Source: Leptospira soteropolitanensis (GTDB taxonomy: Bacteria; Spirochaetota; Leptospiria; Leptospirales; Leptospiraceae). From it: 64,000 nt of DNA. The stretch lies in the NCBI RefSeq assembly GCF_026151655.1, contig NZ_JAMQPN010000002.1, positions 558,001 through 622,000 on the forward strand, in the 5' to 3' direction. The notes below the pieces were generated by a model. It was not told the origin of the DNA. It saw only the letters and a program-made list of their open reading frames with translations, and did no database searches. Below, piece after piece: positions 26,269-37,074 of the stretch; within the stretch, counting starts at the first letter, position 1, and each line of letters starts with the position of its first letter. Made by a program: the position numbers and the translations under genes.

Positions 26269-28200
26269 ATGTCCCAAATTATCGATCCGATTTCCAGTGA
26301 AATTTTTGAAAGAAAGCCTTACTTACAAAATTATTTCAGAAACTTCACATCCGAGAACCGTTGGGATTTGGGGTCTGCAAAGAAACCAGGGGAATATTAT
26401 GTCTCATTAAATGGGGAACCACTCTCTTCCTCTTTCTCCCCCCTAACGCAAGCCATTCGACTTTTGGATACTTATTCTTTACGACCTACTGATATCGTAA
26501 TTTTGTTTGGGCTTGGCAACCCCCATCTCATTCAAAAAATCAGTGAAACATTAGCCCCGGGACAAATCCTGATTCTCATCGGTGATGATGAAACACTAAT
26601 CCCTGTTATTTGGGACAAAATACTAATCCCTGTTTTACAAGTCCCAGGAAGGCATTTGTTTTCTGGAGAAGCTTTTTTTCCTTTGTTTTTTAACTATTTG
26701 GAATCCCTTCCGATAGAACGAGTGAGTGGACTAAAAGTCATTCGTAACCCAACAGATACCAATAGAAACCCAGTTTTTCGAGAACTTGAAGAAAAAACCC
26801 AAACGGTATTTTCAGCAAAAATGAGTGATCTACTCACTAAGTTTGAATTTGAAAGATTATGGATTAAAAACTCCATTTGGAATTTGGTACATGTAGGAAA
26901 GAAGTCTCCAATTCGTTATCCTATTTCCTCACTAAAGGATAAATTCCAAGGTCTTACCGCCGTACTTGTGTCAGCTGGTCCCAGCTTACGAAAAAATCTA
27001 TCTTGGTTACAATCAGTGAGAGACAAAGTCTTCGTTCTCTCCTGTGATACATCCCTCAAAGTTCTCATCAAAGCAGGGATCGAAGCGGATGGAGTTGTCA
27101 CACTCGATGCACAGACCAACTCGTTCTTCCATTTTATGGGAGAGTCCCTTACACAAATTCCGCTCTTTGCCGACCTCGTGAGTTCTCCCACACTTCTTAG
27201 GGAACCCATGTTTCATTCCGTTGTCCATTCAGTGACAGCCAAATACCAAGTCGATGCAGAAGGATCACTCGTTCGGGAAGTGACTGCTGGCGGTGAACTT
27301 GCTGATGAAGTATTTACGCAAGTGGGTGATATCCAATCCGGAGGATCTGTGGCCACCACTGCTTTTGATATGTTGCGTTTTATGGGATTTACCTCTGTTT
27401 ATTTTCTTGGTCAAGACTTGGCGTATTCAGGAAGAGAAATTCATTCCACAGGAACGCATCATAATGAAAAATGGCTGACCCTTCTCAGTCGAAAGAATAG
27501 TTTAGAGCGGATCAATGAAGTCATCATTCGTAAAAGGGAAACTCGTTTTGTTCCAAAAGCTGGGGGGAAAGGTTCTGTTCTTACCGATTATGTTTTAGAT
27601 TTATATAGACACTGGTTTGAAGAGTCTGCCAATAGCGTCTCGCAAATGAAACTTTTCAATGTCAATGAAGATGGGGCGGAAATAGCAGGGATTCAGTCCC
27701 TTTCTCCAAAGAAAGCTAGAGAGAATCTAATGGGGACCCCAAACCATAACTACCCTTGGAGAGAACTTTCGATTTGGAAATGGGACTCAATGGATGAGAG
27801 TGGAATCGAGAAAATACCAGCAAAAGAATCCTCACCTTCTGGGGCAAAGTGGGAAAAAACAAAGAAACAAAACGAAATTCCTTCCTACCTACTCCCGAAT
27901 GGTTCAGAAAACCTATACCAAAGAATTCGAAAAGATTTGGAGTTTATGGAAAATGGTTTGAAAAAGTTTGAAGAGGAAACGGCAGTTTCTTCCTTTCAAG
28001 ATTCGGACATTTGGATTTGGATGCGAGAAGAGTCTTATCTAAGAAGGATGGTACGTAAAACGGAAATCTATATTTTGCGGCACAAGGATTTAGAACCATC
28101 GAGAAAAAACCAACTCATGATCCAATCCATCAAAAAAGAGATCCGCTATTTAAAACGAAGTCTTTATCCAATGATGGATTCATTTCCAGAAAATGGATGA
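26269..28200 (+). CDS. DUF115 (motility-accessory-factor / MptE-like) protein
   Basis: 643 residues. The central part, about residues 215-400, matches the DUF115 Rossmann-type domain: [45 protein letters not shown], and [29 protein letters not shown]. Related domains occur in flagellin-glycosylating Maf proteins and in 6-hydroxymethylpterin pyrophosphokinase-like enzymes. The function here is unknown; a glycan- or nucleotide-sugar role is inference. It is divergent from smc by about 80 bp, and its 3' end overlaps the convergent gene by 37 bp. Confidence 0.75.
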   Translation: MSQIIDPISSEIFERKPYLQNYFRNFTSENRWDLGSAKKPGEYYVSLNGEPLSSSFSPLTQAIRLLDTYSLRPTDIVILFGLGNPHLIQKISETLAPGQILILIGDDETLIPVIWDKILIPVLQVPGRHLFSGEAFFPLFFNYLESLPIERVSGLKVIRNPTDTNRNPVFRELEEKTQTVFSAKMSDLLTKFEFERLWIKNSIWNLVHVGKKSPIRYPISSLKDKFQGLTAVLVSAGPSLRKNLSWLQSVRDKVFVLSCDTSLKVLIKAGIEADGVVTLDAQTNSFFHFMGESLTQIPLFADLVSSPTLLREPMFHSVVHSVTAKYQVDAEGSLVREVTAGGELADEVFTQVGDIQSGGSVATTAFDMLRFMGFTSVYFLGQDLAYSGREIHSTGTHHNEKWLTLLSRKNSLERINEVIIRKRETRFVPKAGGKGSVLTDYVLDLYRHWFEESANSVSQMKLFNVNEDGAEIAGIQSLSPKKARENLMGTPNHNYPWRELSIWKWDSMDESGIEKIPAKESSPSGAKWEKTKKQNEIPSYLLPNGSENLYQRIRKDLEFMENGLKKFEEETAVSSFQDSDIWIWMREESYLRRMVRKTEIYILRHKDLEPSRKNQLMIQSIKKEIRYLKRSLYPMMDSFPENG

Positions 28201-28793
28201 AAAACAGAATTGTCTTCAAATTCAGGAAAATAATCAAAAAAAAGTTTTTGCGAAACCACACGATAGGCAAATGGATTTTTTTCCGCATAACCTTCTGTAT
28301 ATGGAAGTGCTGGCAATTGATGAAAGTTGATTCTTTCTTCAAAATTGATAAAGTCACGACGGCTAAGCTCTGGTCGTAATTCTAAAACGGTTTCCTTCAG
28401 TAAGTTCCAATCCAATTTAAAACTCATCCGGGCTCCCCGAAACGCAGGAGATCTTTCTAACAAATTGACAAGTCGTTTCACTGGACAATCCATATGATAG
28501 TATTTGGTTACATAAACTTTTACAAACCTAGCAGCAAGTCCCATTGGTTCCCAAATGAGTTCAGATTCGCGGTTCTCCGATTCTTCTTTTTTGATTTCGC
28601 TTAGGACAACATGTAACTCAGGAAAAGATTGTCTACCTGTCATAATGAGGGAAGACTCTTCCATTCCAAACTCTCCATAATACAACCATTTATAGAAGTC
28701 CTGGATCTCTGCTTCTGGATGGTCTTCTACAAACTTAGTCAGAAGAAAAAGTTTTTCTTTCTGTGTAATGATCGATTCGCGTTCAGTTTGCAT
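28164..28793 (-). CDS. Conserved-looking protein of unknown function
   Basis: 209 residues, no signal peptide or membrane segment. Acidic and aromatic-rich, with DFYKWLYYGEFGMEE near residue 32 and a run of helices; no recognisable motif. It begins 2 bp after the plsY stop, so it is the last gene of the smpB-der-plsY run. The C-terminus overlaps a convergent gene by 37 bp in a different frame. Coding is supported by length, position and a normal composition. Confidence 0.7.
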   Translation of the reverse strand: MQTERESIITQKEKLFLLTKFVEDHPEAEIQDFYKWLYYGEFGMEESSLIMTGRQSFPELHVVLSEIKKEESENRESELIWEPMGLAARFVKVYVTKYYHMDCPVKRLVNLLERSPAFRGARMSFKLDWNLLKETVLELRPELSRRDFINFEERINFHQLPALPYTEGYAEKNPFAYRVVSQKLFFDYFPEFEDNSVFHPFSGNESIIG

Positions 28794-28795
28794 TC

Positions 28796-29404
28796 CTAAG
28801 TTGCTCGCAGTTCCTTGCCTAACACCAAACGTTTGATGTTTTCTCTATGAGAATAGGAAATAAGGAAAAAAGTAGCAACTAACACAAAGAAGATGACTGG
28901 TTGGTATTCAGAATCAGGAATGAATTTTGTAGTTCCAAAATACCAAATGGGCATGGAGAGGGTACCGAGAATGGATCCAAGAGAAACAAATCCAGAAACT
29001 TTATAGACGATCAAAAAGATCAAAACCGCACAAACAGTAACGATAGGCACAAGGATCATATACACACCAAGAGCAGTGGCCACGCCTTTTCCTCCTTTGA
29101 AGTGAAGGAAAGGTGTGAAAGTATGCCCAAGGATGGCAACAGATCCAAGTAAAATCTCAGTAGTTGTCAGAGTATATGGCGATTCAATATAGGATGCGGC
29201 GATGACGGGGATGGCACCTTTGAGGGCATCCAAAATGAGAGCAATGATTCCATACTTCCAACCGATAACACGGCCCACATTGGTAGCACCGATATTACGA
29301 CTGCCATGTTCACGGATATCTATCCCCCGAACTTTTTTGGTCAGGAGAAACCCAACCGGAATGCCACCCAAAAGGTAGCTCAATAGGATCGCAGCAAGAA
29401 TCAT
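28796..29404 (-). CDS. plsY: Glycerol-3-phosphate acyltransferase PlsY
   Basis: 202 residues and about five membrane segments; transfers an acyl group from acyl-phosphate to glycerol 3-phosphate, the first step in phosphatidic acid synthesis. The three family motifs are present: LLGGIPVGFLL, HGSRNIGATNVGR and GHTFTPFLHFKGGKGVATALG. It overlaps der by 4 bp, indicating coupling. Confidence 0.95.
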   Translation of the reverse strand: MILAAILLSYLLGGIPVGFLLTKKVRGIDIREHGSRNIGATNVGRVIGWKYGIIALILDALKGAIPVIAASYIESPYTLTTTEILLGSVAILGHTFTPFLHFKGGKGVATALGVYMILVPIVTVCAVLIFLIVYKVSGFVSLGSILGTLSMPIWYFGTTKFIPDSEYQPVIFFVLVATFFLISYSHRENIKRLVLGKELRAT

Positions 29405-30753
29405 TCCTTGCCCTCCTTACCCTCGTTTCTGTTCCGAAGTTCGATCTCGACAGACAGGCCATCCAGTCCAAACTCCGCTACTATACTCTTTCGGTAAAAG
29501 CTTAGAATATTTGACGGAAAGAGCTTCGTATCGTTAACAAAGAAAAGTATTTTAAAAGGAATCTGGGAAACTTGCGTGGCGTAATACACCTTCGGAGGTC
29601 GGTTCGATGCCTTCTGAACCTTATTTTTGCCCCCCCATTTGCTTAACCAGTCATTTAAGGCACGAGTGGTGAGCTTTTTCTGGGACTTTTCATAAAGTGC
29701 GACCACAGATTCAAGGAGTTTGTGGGTACGGACCTTCTCTTTGGCAGAAAGGGAAATAAGGGGGCGTTCCTTCAAAATCGAAAGTTTGGCTTCCATCCGG
29801 TCTTTGTAGTGTTTCCAAGAATTGGATTCTTTTTCAGGAACCAAATCCCATTTGTTCACAGCCACAATCATGGGTTTACCAAGCTCTTGGATTTCCCCAA
29901 ATATCTTTTTGTCAAATTCACCAAGGCCTTTCATAGCATCAACAAGAAGGACCACTACATCCGCTTCTCCCAAACTGTGAAGAGTTCGTTTATAGGAATA
30001 AAATTCTAAACTTTCACCGGTTTTGGATTTTCTGCGAATCCCGGCTGTATCAATGATTTCTAATTTATGGTTTTGAAAATAGAACTGATCGGAAACAGAA
30101 TCTCTAGTGGTTCCCGGCACATCACTCACCACAGCACGTTTGTAACCAAGAAAGGTATTAAGAAGTGACGACTTACCCGAGTTAGGTTTTCCTATGATCG
30201 CAATTTTGCAATACGGATCTTCTGGCATTTTGATTTTGTCTGGAAGGAAAAAATTGATCTTTTGGTAAAGGAGATCAAAATTTCTACGCCCAAGAGCGGA
30301 GATGGGCAAAAGTTCGTTTAACCCTAATTTGTAAAACGGTTCCAAATCATATTCATCTTGTTCGGTATCAACCTTATTGATAAGGGTAAGAACCATTTTA
30401 TCTTTCAAGATTTCATCTTTTTTGAATAGATCAATGAGTTTATGGTCATACTTACGTAAGTCTTTATGATCGATCACATGAAGGATGAGATCTGAATTTC
30501 GTAAATGTTCAAAAGCAATGTCGATGATTTCTTTTGAAATTTCATCGATGTTTTCAATATCTAAACCTGGTGTATCGGACAAAGTGAACGGAATTTTAAA
30601 TTCGGACCTTTCCACCGTTTTTTGTAAAACGTCTCTTGTGACACCAGCAGTATTTTCTGTGATGGCACTTTGTGCGCGAAGAATTGCGTTGAATAGTGTG
30701 GACTTACCCACGTTTTGTCTACCAACAATGGTGACCACTGGAAGTCCTTTCAT
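29401..30753 (-). CDS. der: Ribosome-assembly GTPase Der (EngA)
   Basis: 450 residues with tandem GTPase domains and a C-terminal KH-like domain. G1 motifs are GRQNVGKST (about residue 12) and GKPNSGKSS (about 190); G3 motifs DTPG and DTAG; G4 motifs NKVD and NKWD. It is essential for 50S subunit maturation. It overlaps both plsY and smpB by 4 bp, so these three are tightly coupled in one transcript. Confidence 0.97.
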   Translation of the reverse strand: MKGLPVVTIVGRQNVGKSTLFNAILRAQSAITENTAGVTRDVLQKTVERSEFKIPFTLSDTPGLDIENIDEISKEIIDIAFEHLRNSDLILHVIDHKDLRKYDHKLIDLFKKDEILKDKMVLTLINKVDTEQDEYDLEPFYKLGLNELLPISALGRRNFDLLYQKINFFLPDKIKMPEDPYCKIAIIGKPNSGKSSLLNTFLGYKRAVVSDVPGTTRDSVSDQFYFQNHKLEIIDTAGIRRKSKTGESLEFYSYKRTLHSLGEADVVVLLVDAMKGLGEFDKKIFGEIQELGKPMIVAVNKWDLVPEKESNSWKHYKDRMEAKLSILKERPLISLSAKEKVRTHKLLESVVALYEKSQKKLTTRALNDWLSKWGGKNKVQKASNRPPKVYYATQVSQIPFKILFFVNDTKLFPSNILSFYRKSIVAEFGLDGLSVEIELRNRNEGKEGKE

Positions 30754-31238
30754 TTGCGTAGGTGTTCCTTCATGGCTCTTTCCATATCGATTTTGGCTTC
30801 CTTCTTTTGAATGTCGTCACGTTTGTCGTAAAGTTTTTTAGGTTTGGCAAGAGCAATGTCTATCTTCACCAAACGGTTGTTTTTAAAGAAACATCGAGTG
30901 GCAACGAGAACAAGTCCCTTCTCTTTAATCGATCTATCTATTTTTTCTATTTCTTTTGCTTTTAAGAGGAGTTTACGAGGACGAATTTCTGGATGGTTCG
31001 CATAACCTCCGTTTTTGTAAGGAGGGATTTGAAAGTTTTCCAAAAACACTTCCCCATTCCTTACTTTTGCAAAACAATCGGTAAGGTTTCCCTTTTTTTC
31101 GCGAAGAGATTTTACCTCAGATCCTGTGAGTACAACACCAGCTTCGAACGAATCTAATAGTTCGAAATTGAACTTTGCCTTTTTATTGATTAAAGGATCA
31201 GTTCCGCGAGGTTTGTCGTCTTTTTTGGTTTTGCCCAT
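30750..31238 (-). CDS. smpB: SsrA-binding protein SmpB
   Basis: 162 residues; binds tmRNA and brings it to stalled ribosomes. Typical motifs: [30 protein letters not shown] near the start, [21 protein letters not shown], and the basic C-terminal tail ([20 protein letters not shown]) that enters the mRNA channel. The gene lies 5 bp after the AAA/VWA gene. The tmRNA gene is not in the window. Confidence 0.96.
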   Translation of the reverse strand: MGKTKKDDKPRGTDPLINKKAKFNFELLDSFEAGVVLTGSEVKSLREKKGNLTDCFAKVRNGEVFLENFQIPPYKNGGYANHPEIRPRKLLLKAKEIEKIDRSIKEKGLVLVATRCFFKNNRLVKIDIALAKPKKLYDKRDDIQKKEAKIDMERAMKEHLRK

Positions 31239-31243
31239 ACTAA

Positions 31244-34200
31244 TTATTGCCTAAGGGAATGGTGGATTTGCACCAATCTTGCAATTTCAGCTCCAATCAA
31301 ATTTGGCATGGAATAGAAGTTGTCTGCCGTAATTTGAAGGGAGTCGTGGAACACATGTTCCGCAATGTAGCGAGATCCAAGTCCCACCCCTAAAAATACA
31401 TAATTTTTCTCCTGGTTTTTCATTACAGCTTCTTTCAATTTTCTGGTGTCAAAAGATGCCAGTTCGTCCTCGATATAGGTTTTGGCCCTTTGGCCTCGGA
31501 AGTCAGAAAGGATCACAATGATCTTGGTTTGGGCGTCCGGAGAGAAAAACCGCTCCGAATTCGAAAGAACTTGGTATTCCGGGATGCTGTCCCCATGCCA
31601 ATTTTTACAAAGAGCACTAAAAACCTCTTCTTCCTTTTCTGCGGTGTAATCTTCTTCTGCTGACTTTAGGTTAAAAATGTCCACAGTGTCTTTGGAGTTT
31701 TTGATATCACAAAACGTATGAACACTTGTTTTGATATCGTGTTCATTTAGGATATGTAAACTCACAAGGAGAGCCGAAAGCATTGCAATTGAATATTCGA
31801 AGTTAAAGATCCGGCGGCATTTTGAAACAAGGAAGGTTACTTCTACACCTTTTAGTTTTTCATCATTTTTTTCGATTGTGGTTTTATCGAAAATTTTTGT
31901 ATCTCCTCTACCACTTTTGTACGAAATGTATTTTCTTGCATCCACCCGTGAGCCTTCGTTTTTGTACATCCGGTGGATGTCAATTTCAGGATCAAATAGC
32001 TGTTCTAAATTAAGTTCTACTTCTTCCAGTTCTTTTCCAAACACGGATTTAAATTCTTCAAGACCCACCATAATGGAATAATCCCAAAGGAGACGTCGTT
32101 TCTTTAAAAATTGTTTATAGAGTTCATCGGTCCTGTACCCCCAAGCACCACCTCCTCCTTGTGGTTCTCCTTGGCCTTGGTTTCCTTGGGTGTCTTGTCC
32201 ATACCAAGCATCAGGACCTTCTTTGGTGCTGCCTCCGGTTTCAGGAGTATTGATCTCGATTCCACGTTTGGTTTCGGCACCCGAGTTCAGTTTTTTTGCA
32301 ACACCTGTTAGGGGGTCTCTTTTATGGAGTTCTGGGTCCCACCAATTTTTGCGATTTAATCCTGATTCAACGGTAAACGTTTTTTTTTTCTCTTCGATTT
32401 CCTCGAAGAGTGTTGAGACAACTTCTACACCAGAAAGAAATCCTTCGAGGAGTCTTTCGAGTTCCTTTCTTTCTTTTGGATCAGCAATTTGGTTCGTATA
32501 ATAAATCTTTCCACCACGAATGGCAATGTCTTTTACATCTGTTTGGTTGTGGCGATAGATATGATTTTTCCATTTCAAAAGATTCGAGATTCCAAATCGG
32601 TAAGGCATTAGATTTGCTGAACCAATCGTGCGTTTTTCTGCCAACTCTTTGGCTTTGAGATGGAAACGCGCGAGGGAACGAGGAAGAACCCCTTCCGGTA
32701 GATAAAATTCCAAAATCTCTTCTAAAACTTTTATATCTTCTAGTTCAGGAAAAAGGATGGGTGTAAAACGATTCCGAAAGGCACGAGAAATCGTTGTTAC
32801 CGATTTAGAGGCACGGAAAGATTTCATTCCAAACACAATGGATTTTTCTGTGAGTTGGATGGGAAGATACTCACCTGACTCTGGCGGCAAAGTTAAGGAA
32901 CGAGCATCGTCCGTTAACATATTCATCTTCTCTACAAGTTCAGCACCAGCAGATTCCAGTCCTGAGATGAGAATGATATGACCTTTTCGAATGGATCTTG
33001 TTAGGGGCCCGTCCACCCAAGTAACACTTTCAATATTTCCTTCTTCTGTCGGTTTTAAAGCACCCACTACATCGGAGGTATGCATCCCTTTGGATAACAT
33101 CACTGATTCCAGTTCGATTCCCGTAAGTTCTGTAAATAATGGTAAAAATTCTTGTGGGTCTTGGTCTTCCCTGTATTCAATTAAGATATTTTCCTTGGCT
33201 TGGATGGCAGTGAATACTTGGTCGAGGAATTGTAACACAGGCTCCGGTGTAGGATAAGTAGAAAGAAGCGAGATTGTTTTTTTCTCATCCCAAGTTTTGA
33301 TTTCCTTATCGTTCCAAAAAATGGTAGAACCTTGTACATATCCTTTGGTAGGAACCAGTTTCACGGACCCACCAAACTCGGATTCAATGAGTTCTCTTTG
33401 TTTTGCTTTGTCTTCTTTTTTACGGAAAGGTTCTTCGAATAAATAGAGGGCTTCTCTTGCCGCTACCGTTTTGTCTTTGGCACCAAATAGAACCAAACGG
33501 TTACAATACTTTTGTAAGGTCCTTAAATTAAAATGATACTTTTCTAAATCACCCTTTCCAATCTCACCTGACTTAATTCTAGCTTCTGATTCCAAACTAA
33601 TACGAATGATTTGTTTTAAGACATCTTCCCCGAGCATAGGGTAAAGTTTTTTTAAAATAAAAAACATTTCGTCAGGGGAATAAGGATCTACATATACAAC
33701 TGCAAAATGTTTGGTGATATCAAAAGGAAGGGGTTTTCTTCCTTCAAATCCTTCACTTGGGTTTTGGGTTCCGATAAACCAGAATCCAGTTTTTCCGCCC
33801 ACTCTTTCCCCACTCCCTTCCAAAAGATCTAAGTAATTGGATTCATAAACAGAAGAAAATCGTTTGATGATGTTTGGTGCACAGAGATTCATCTCATCGG
33901 CCACAAAACTCAGTCCTTCTGACAAAGCGTTGGTAAGAGGCCCATTCGACCAGGTAAATCCTTTCCCATCCAAAAGGATGCGGTAAGAACCAATTAGGTC
34001 TTCTGGCAATGTGTCCTCATTAAAACTAAACCTTAGTGTGGGTTGTTTGCGAAGTGAATTGATATAATAGATAAGCGCGTTTTTTCCAACACCCGCATCT
34101 CCCACGAGAAGGACAGGAATCCCTTCGAGCATGGGGTATAGAATTTTTTGTAAGGTTTGTTTGACCGAGTCAGTTTCGACAAGGCTAGAAGGGAAAACGG

Positions 34201-34282
34201 GAAACTTACTCGTGTGCGGGAGGACCGGCACTTTCACATCAGCGATGGTAACAAATTCCATATCCTTCAGATTTCTATCCAT
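31244..34282 (-). CDS. Midasin-like AAA-AAA-VWA protein
   Basis: 1012 residues, no signal peptide. AAA module 1 (about 35-250) has Walker A GDAGVGKN, Walker B FVADEMN and sensor 1 GTQNPSE. AAA module 2 (about 340-560) keeps the fold motifs ([29 protein letters not shown]) but has lost Walker A and the Walker B acidic pair, so it is probably inactive. A Gly/Gln-rich linker (about 700-745) leads to a C-terminal VWA-like domain (about 815-1005) with a degenerate metal site. This order resembles midasin/Rea1, CobS-CobT and NorQ-NorD systems, all of which pair an AAA ATPase with a VWA protein, here fused. It lies 5 bp upstream of smpB, then der and plsY, which suggests a ribosome-related role. Function is inferred only. 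Confidence 0.7.
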   Translation of the reverse strand: MDRNLKDMEFVTIADVKVPVLPHTSKFPVFPSSLVETDSVKQTLQKILYPMLEGIPVLLVGDAGVGKNALIYYINSLRKQPTLRFSFNEDTLPEDLIGSYRILLDGKGFTWSNGPLTNALSEGLSFVADEMNLCAPNIIKRFSSVYESNYLDLLEGSGERVGGKTGFWFIGTQNPSEGFEGRKPLPFDITKHFAVVYVDPYSPDEMFFILKKLYPMLGEDVLKQIIRISLESEARIKSGEIGKGDLEKYHFNLRTLQKYCNRLVLFGAKDKTVAAREALYLFEEPFRKKEDKAKQRELIESEFGGSVKLVPTKGYVQGSTIFWNDKEIKTWDEKKTISLLSTYPTPEPVLQFLDQVFTAIQAKENILIEYREDQDPQEFLPLFTELTGIELESVMLSKGMHTSDVVGALKPTEEGNIESVTWVDGPLTRSIRKGHIILISGLESAGAELVEKMNMLTDDARSLTLPPESGEYLPIQLTEKSIVFGMKSFRASKSVTTISRAFRNRFTPILFPELEDIKVLEEILEFYLPEGVLPRSLARFHLKAKELAEKRTIGSANLMPYRFGISNLLKWKNHIYRHNQTDVKDIAIRGGKIYYTNQIADPKERKELERLLEGFLSGVEVVSTLFEEIEEKKKTFTVESGLNRKNWWDPELHKRDPLTGVAKKLNSGAETKRGIEINTPETGGSTKEGPDAWYGQDTQGNQGQGEPQGGGGAWGYRTDELYKQFLKKRRLLWDYSIMVGLEEFKSVFGKELEEVELNLEQLFDPEIDIHRMYKNEGSRVDARKYISYKSGRGDTKIFDKTTIEKNDEKLKGVEVTFLVSKCRRIFNFEYSIAMLSALLVSLHILNEHDIKTSVHTFCDIKNSKDTVDIFNLKSAEEDYTAEKEEEVFSALCKNWHGDSIPEYQVLSNSERFFSPDAQTKIIVILSDFRGQRAKTYIEDELASFDTRKLKEAVMKNQEKNYVFLGVGLGSRYIAEHVFHDSLQITADNFYSMPNLIGAEIARLVQIHHSLRQ

Positions 34283-34342
34283 TTCCTAGGTGTAAACCAA
34301 ATTCTATTGACCGGTACCTCCGCCAAAAACCATGATGATTTC

Positions 34343-35440
34343 ATGGATTTCGCAAATAGAATGTATGGGATTGATTCCTCCCCCATCCGCAAGGCCTTTG
34401 AGCTCGCACGGACTATCCAAAACCCGATCAATCTGAGTATCGGGCAACCACATTTCCCTTGCCCACCTAACATCATTGAGGCTTTAACGAAAGCGGCCCG
34501 TGATGGGAAAACCTCTTATACCTTAACTGGTGGGATTCCTGAATTAAAATCAGCAATGGCTGAAAAATACAGAACCCAAAATCAAATTTCTTATGCACAT
34601 GAAGACCGAATCCTTGTCACTTCAGGAATTTCCTCTGCTCTATTTTTACTCTTCAATGCACTGGTGAACGAAGGAGACGAATGTTTGGTGGTCTCTCCTT
34701 ACTTTTTAATGTATCCGGCAATGTTAAAGTTCTATGGTGGCAAAGTAGTTCCCTTAGAAGAAAGTTTCAAACCAGAATATTTAGAATCGTTAAAATCTAG
34801 AAAATTCAAACTCATCATTTTTTCCAATCCTTCTAATCCTACAGGAAAAGTTCTTTCCAAAGAACAACTAAAGGCCCTTGCAAACTTAGCGGAAAACACG
34901 GGAGCCTATCTTATCAGTGATGAAATTTACGAACTTTTTGATTATGATAAACAGTTTTTTTCGATTGGTTCGGAATATGAAAAAACCATCACTCTCACTG
35001 GATTTTCTAAAACCTACAATATGACTGGTCTTAGGCTTGCCACCATCCTTGCCGAAGACAAGGTGATTAAGGCTCTCACCACCTTACAACAGTATACGGT
35101 TGTTTGTGCCCCTTCCATCACCCAATGGGCCGGAATCGAAGCACTCAAAACAGATATGAGTGCTTATATCCAAGACTATAAAGAAAAACGTGACTTTGTT
35201 TATGAATCGTTAAAAGACTACTACCCCATCCAAAAATCTGGTGGAGCCTTTTATACCTTTTTCCAAGTTCCTGTCACCGACGAAGAATTCATCCAGAGAG
35301 CCGTTAAAAAAGATCTGATCTTAGTTCCTGGATTTATCTTTTGTGATCAAAAGAATTTTGTGCGACTTTCCTTTGCCACCGAATGGGATACTTTGAAACG
35401 AGGGATGATAGCATTACAGGAACTTTCTAAGGAAAGTTAA
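34343..35440 (+). CDS. Class I/II PLP-dependent aminotransferase
   Basis: 365 residues from the ATG at 34343; the open frame upstream to 34157 overlaps the divergent AAA gene and is not protein-like. Family features: SIGQPHFPCPPNI, YTLTGGIPELKSA, NPSNPTGKVLS, the SDEIYELF turn and the PLP Schiff-base lysine in TLTGFSKTYNMTGLRL. It is a cytoplasmic amino-acid transaminase of the aspartate/aromatic aminotransferase group; the substrate cannot be fixed by eye. No strong Shine-Dalgarno site is seen, so ATG 34361 is also possible. Confidence 0.85.
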   Translation: MDFANRMYGIDSSPIRKAFELARTIQNPINLSIGQPHFPCPPNIIEALTKAARDGKTSYTLTGGIPELKSAMAEKYRTQNQISYAHEDRILVTSGISSALFLLFNALVNEGDECLVVSPYFLMYPAMLKFYGGKVVPLEESFKPEYLESLKSRKFKLIIFSNPSNPTGKVLSKEQLKALANLAENTGAYLISDEIYELFDYDKQFFSIGSEYEKTITLTGFSKTYNMTGLRLATILAEDKVIKALTTLQQYTVVCAPSITQWAGIEALKTDMSAYIQDYKEKRDFVYESLKDYYPIQKSGGAFYTFFQVPVTDEEFIQRAVKKDLILVPGFIFCDQKNFVRLSFATEWDTLKRGMIALQELSKES

Positions 35441-35481
35441 ATTCTTTTTAGTCAGATTAGATAAGGAAAACTTAGGATTTT

Positions 35482-36330
35482 ATGGACGAATCGATTTGGT
35501 TATTTCTTTGGACCCTCTCGACTTATGGAATCCTATTTTTTTTTGGAGCAAGCCTTGCTAGTTTTTATACAACTCTTGGGGAAAGAATCCTTCTCTACTG
35601 CTATGGCCAAAAGAGAAAGGAGTTTAAAGGAATCCTTCGCTGGAAGGTAATCTTTTCTAAACCGAGCCACTGCCCGTCTTGCGGGCATTTGGTGAAAAAA
35701 AACCACCTGATACCCATTATTGGTTGGTTTTTGACAAATGGGAAATGTGACTCTTGTGTAACTGATCTACCCAAACTCTACCCACTCACGGAATTTCTAT
35801 TTGGTCTCGCTGCTATCTTTGTATTTTTTGTTTCTGAAGATATAGCGGGGACCATATTTCTTCTTTTTTTATTTGGACATCTACTCATCTCTATGATGAC
35901 AGATGTGGCAAAATTTTCCCTCGATTATGAAAACCTTCCCTTTCTCATCGGATTTGGGTTCCTATCCAACTACTTTTTGTTTGGTGAAGCTGGCAACATT
36001 GAATCACTTTGGGTCTTTTTAGGATTTTTAGTTTTTTATCTTTTGATTTATCTTTTGTTCCGTGGTGGCACGGGTCTTGGGGATGTTCTCTTTTCACCGA
36101 TTTTTGCTGCTATTGCCGGAAATCCCTTTTGGATTTTGTATTTTAATTCTGCTTACTTACTTGCCGTCGGATTTAGTTTTCTTTTACGAAAAAAAGGGGA
36201 ACCCTTAAAAGGAAAAAAAATTCCGATGGGTCTTTATTTTTCTCTCGGATTATTTTTTACTTATTTTGCAAGACTACTTGTCCATTACTACAACTTGGAG
36301 GGATTTCCAATCTATGGAACCATTGAATGA
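35482..36330 (+). CDS. pilD: Type IV prepilin peptidase / methyltransferase
   Basis: 282 residues, about seven membrane segments. The N-terminal cytoplasmic loop has the paired zinc cysteines CPSC and CDSC of the methyltransferase part. The aspartic protease Asp residues lie in MMTDVAKFSLDYENLP and GGTGLGDVLFSP. It cleaves and N-methylates type IV pilin or type II secretion pseudopilins at the inner membrane. Pilin genes are not in the window. The 3' end overlaps pdxH by 17 bp. The symbol marks the family. Confidence 0.9.
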   Translation: MDESIWLFLWTLSTYGILFFFGASLASFYTTLGERILLYCYGQKRKEFKGILRWKVIFSKPSHCPSCGHLVKKNHLIPIIGWFLTNGKCDSCVTDLPKLYPLTEFLFGLAAIFVFFVSEDIAGTIFLLFLFGHLLISMMTDVAKFSLDYENLPFLIGFGFLSNYFLFGEAGNIESLWVFLGFLVFYLLIYLLFRGGTGLGDVLFSPIFAAIAGNPFWILYFNSAYLLAVGFSFLLRKKGEPLKGKKIPMGLYFSLGLFFTYFARLLVHYYNLEGFPIYGTIE

Positions 36331-36961
36331 ATTACCGCATATGAGAAAACTCTACACTCGCTCTGTTCTTTCGGAAGAAACTGCCGGTTCTGATCCTCTG
36401 AAGTTATTTAGTCTTTGGTTTTCTGAAGCAAAAGAAGAAGGAGAACCAGAACCAAACGCGATGAGCCTTGCAACAGTAGACAAAACGGGCCAACCATCAG
36501 TACGCATCGTTTTACTCAAAGGTCTGATTCGTGACGAGTTTCAGTTTTTTACCAATTATGATTCGGACAAAGGGAGAGATATTGCAGAAAATCACCTTGT
36601 AGCTCTGGGTTTCTTTTGGCCCAAACTCGAAAGGCAAATTCGTATCGAAGGAAGGGCAAAACGCATATCCAAAGAAGAATCGGAAAGTTATTTTGCAATC
36701 AGGCCAAGAGAATCCCAAATTGGAGCCTTAACATCAAACCAAAGTTCGGTGGTTCCCTCTAGAGAATTTTTAGAAGAGAAATTTGCCTCTCTCACCAAAG
36801 AGTGGGAAGGAAAAGAAATTCCAAAACCAGAAAATTGGGGTGGGTATTCTGTTTTCCCTACCAAAATCGAATTTTGGCAAGGAAGGGTGGGAAGGTTACA
36901 TGATCGGATTTCTTTTGAAAGATTCGAATCGGGTTGGAAACGAAGCCGTTTATCTCCGTAA
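36314..36961 (+). CDS. pdxH: Pyridoxamine/pyridoxine 5'-phosphate oxidase
   Basis: 215 residues from the ATG at 36314, preceded by GGAGGG; an upstream open frame to 36266 is not needed. FMN-dependent oxidase giving pyridoxal 5'-phosphate. Motifs: MSLATVDKTGQPSVRIVLLKG, FFTNYDSDKGRDI, RQIRIEGRA and the C-terminal EFWQGRVGRLHDRISFER. It is translationally linked to the prepilin peptidase gene, a pairing with no obvious functional reason. It is followed by a hairpin shared with ribBA. Confidence 0.93.
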   Translation: MEPLNELPHMRKLYTRSVLSEETAGSDPLKLFSLWFSEAKEEGEPEPNAMSLATVDKTGQPSVRIVLLKGLIRDEFQFFTNYDSDKGRDIAENHLVALGFFWPKLERQIRIEGRAKRISKEESESYFAIRPRESQIGALTSNQSSVVPSREFLEEKFASLTKEWEGKEIPKPENWGGYSVFPTKIEFWQGRVGRLHDRISFERFESGWKRSRLSP

Positions 36962-37010
36962 GTCCCTTAGATTGAAAAGAAATATTCTATCAATTTCGCA
37001 AACCACAGAT

Positions 37011-37038
37011 CCGCTAAAAAAGTTTTTCTTTTTAGCGG
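37011..37038. terminator. Candidate bidirectional terminator between pdxH and ribBA
   Basis: CCGCTAAAAA and TTTTTAGCGG form a perfect 10-bp stem over an 8-nt loop (AGTTTTTC), between two convergent genes. The A/T part of the stem could supply a weak U-tract in either direction. Confidence 0.6.
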
Positions 37039-37074
37039 ACATACGGTTCGTTTGATTCTATCGATCGATCGCGA

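Noticed and set aside
34157..34342. 62-codon N-terminal extension of the aminotransferase
   Set aside because: It is antisense to the start of the AAA/VWA gene and is not aminotransferase-like.
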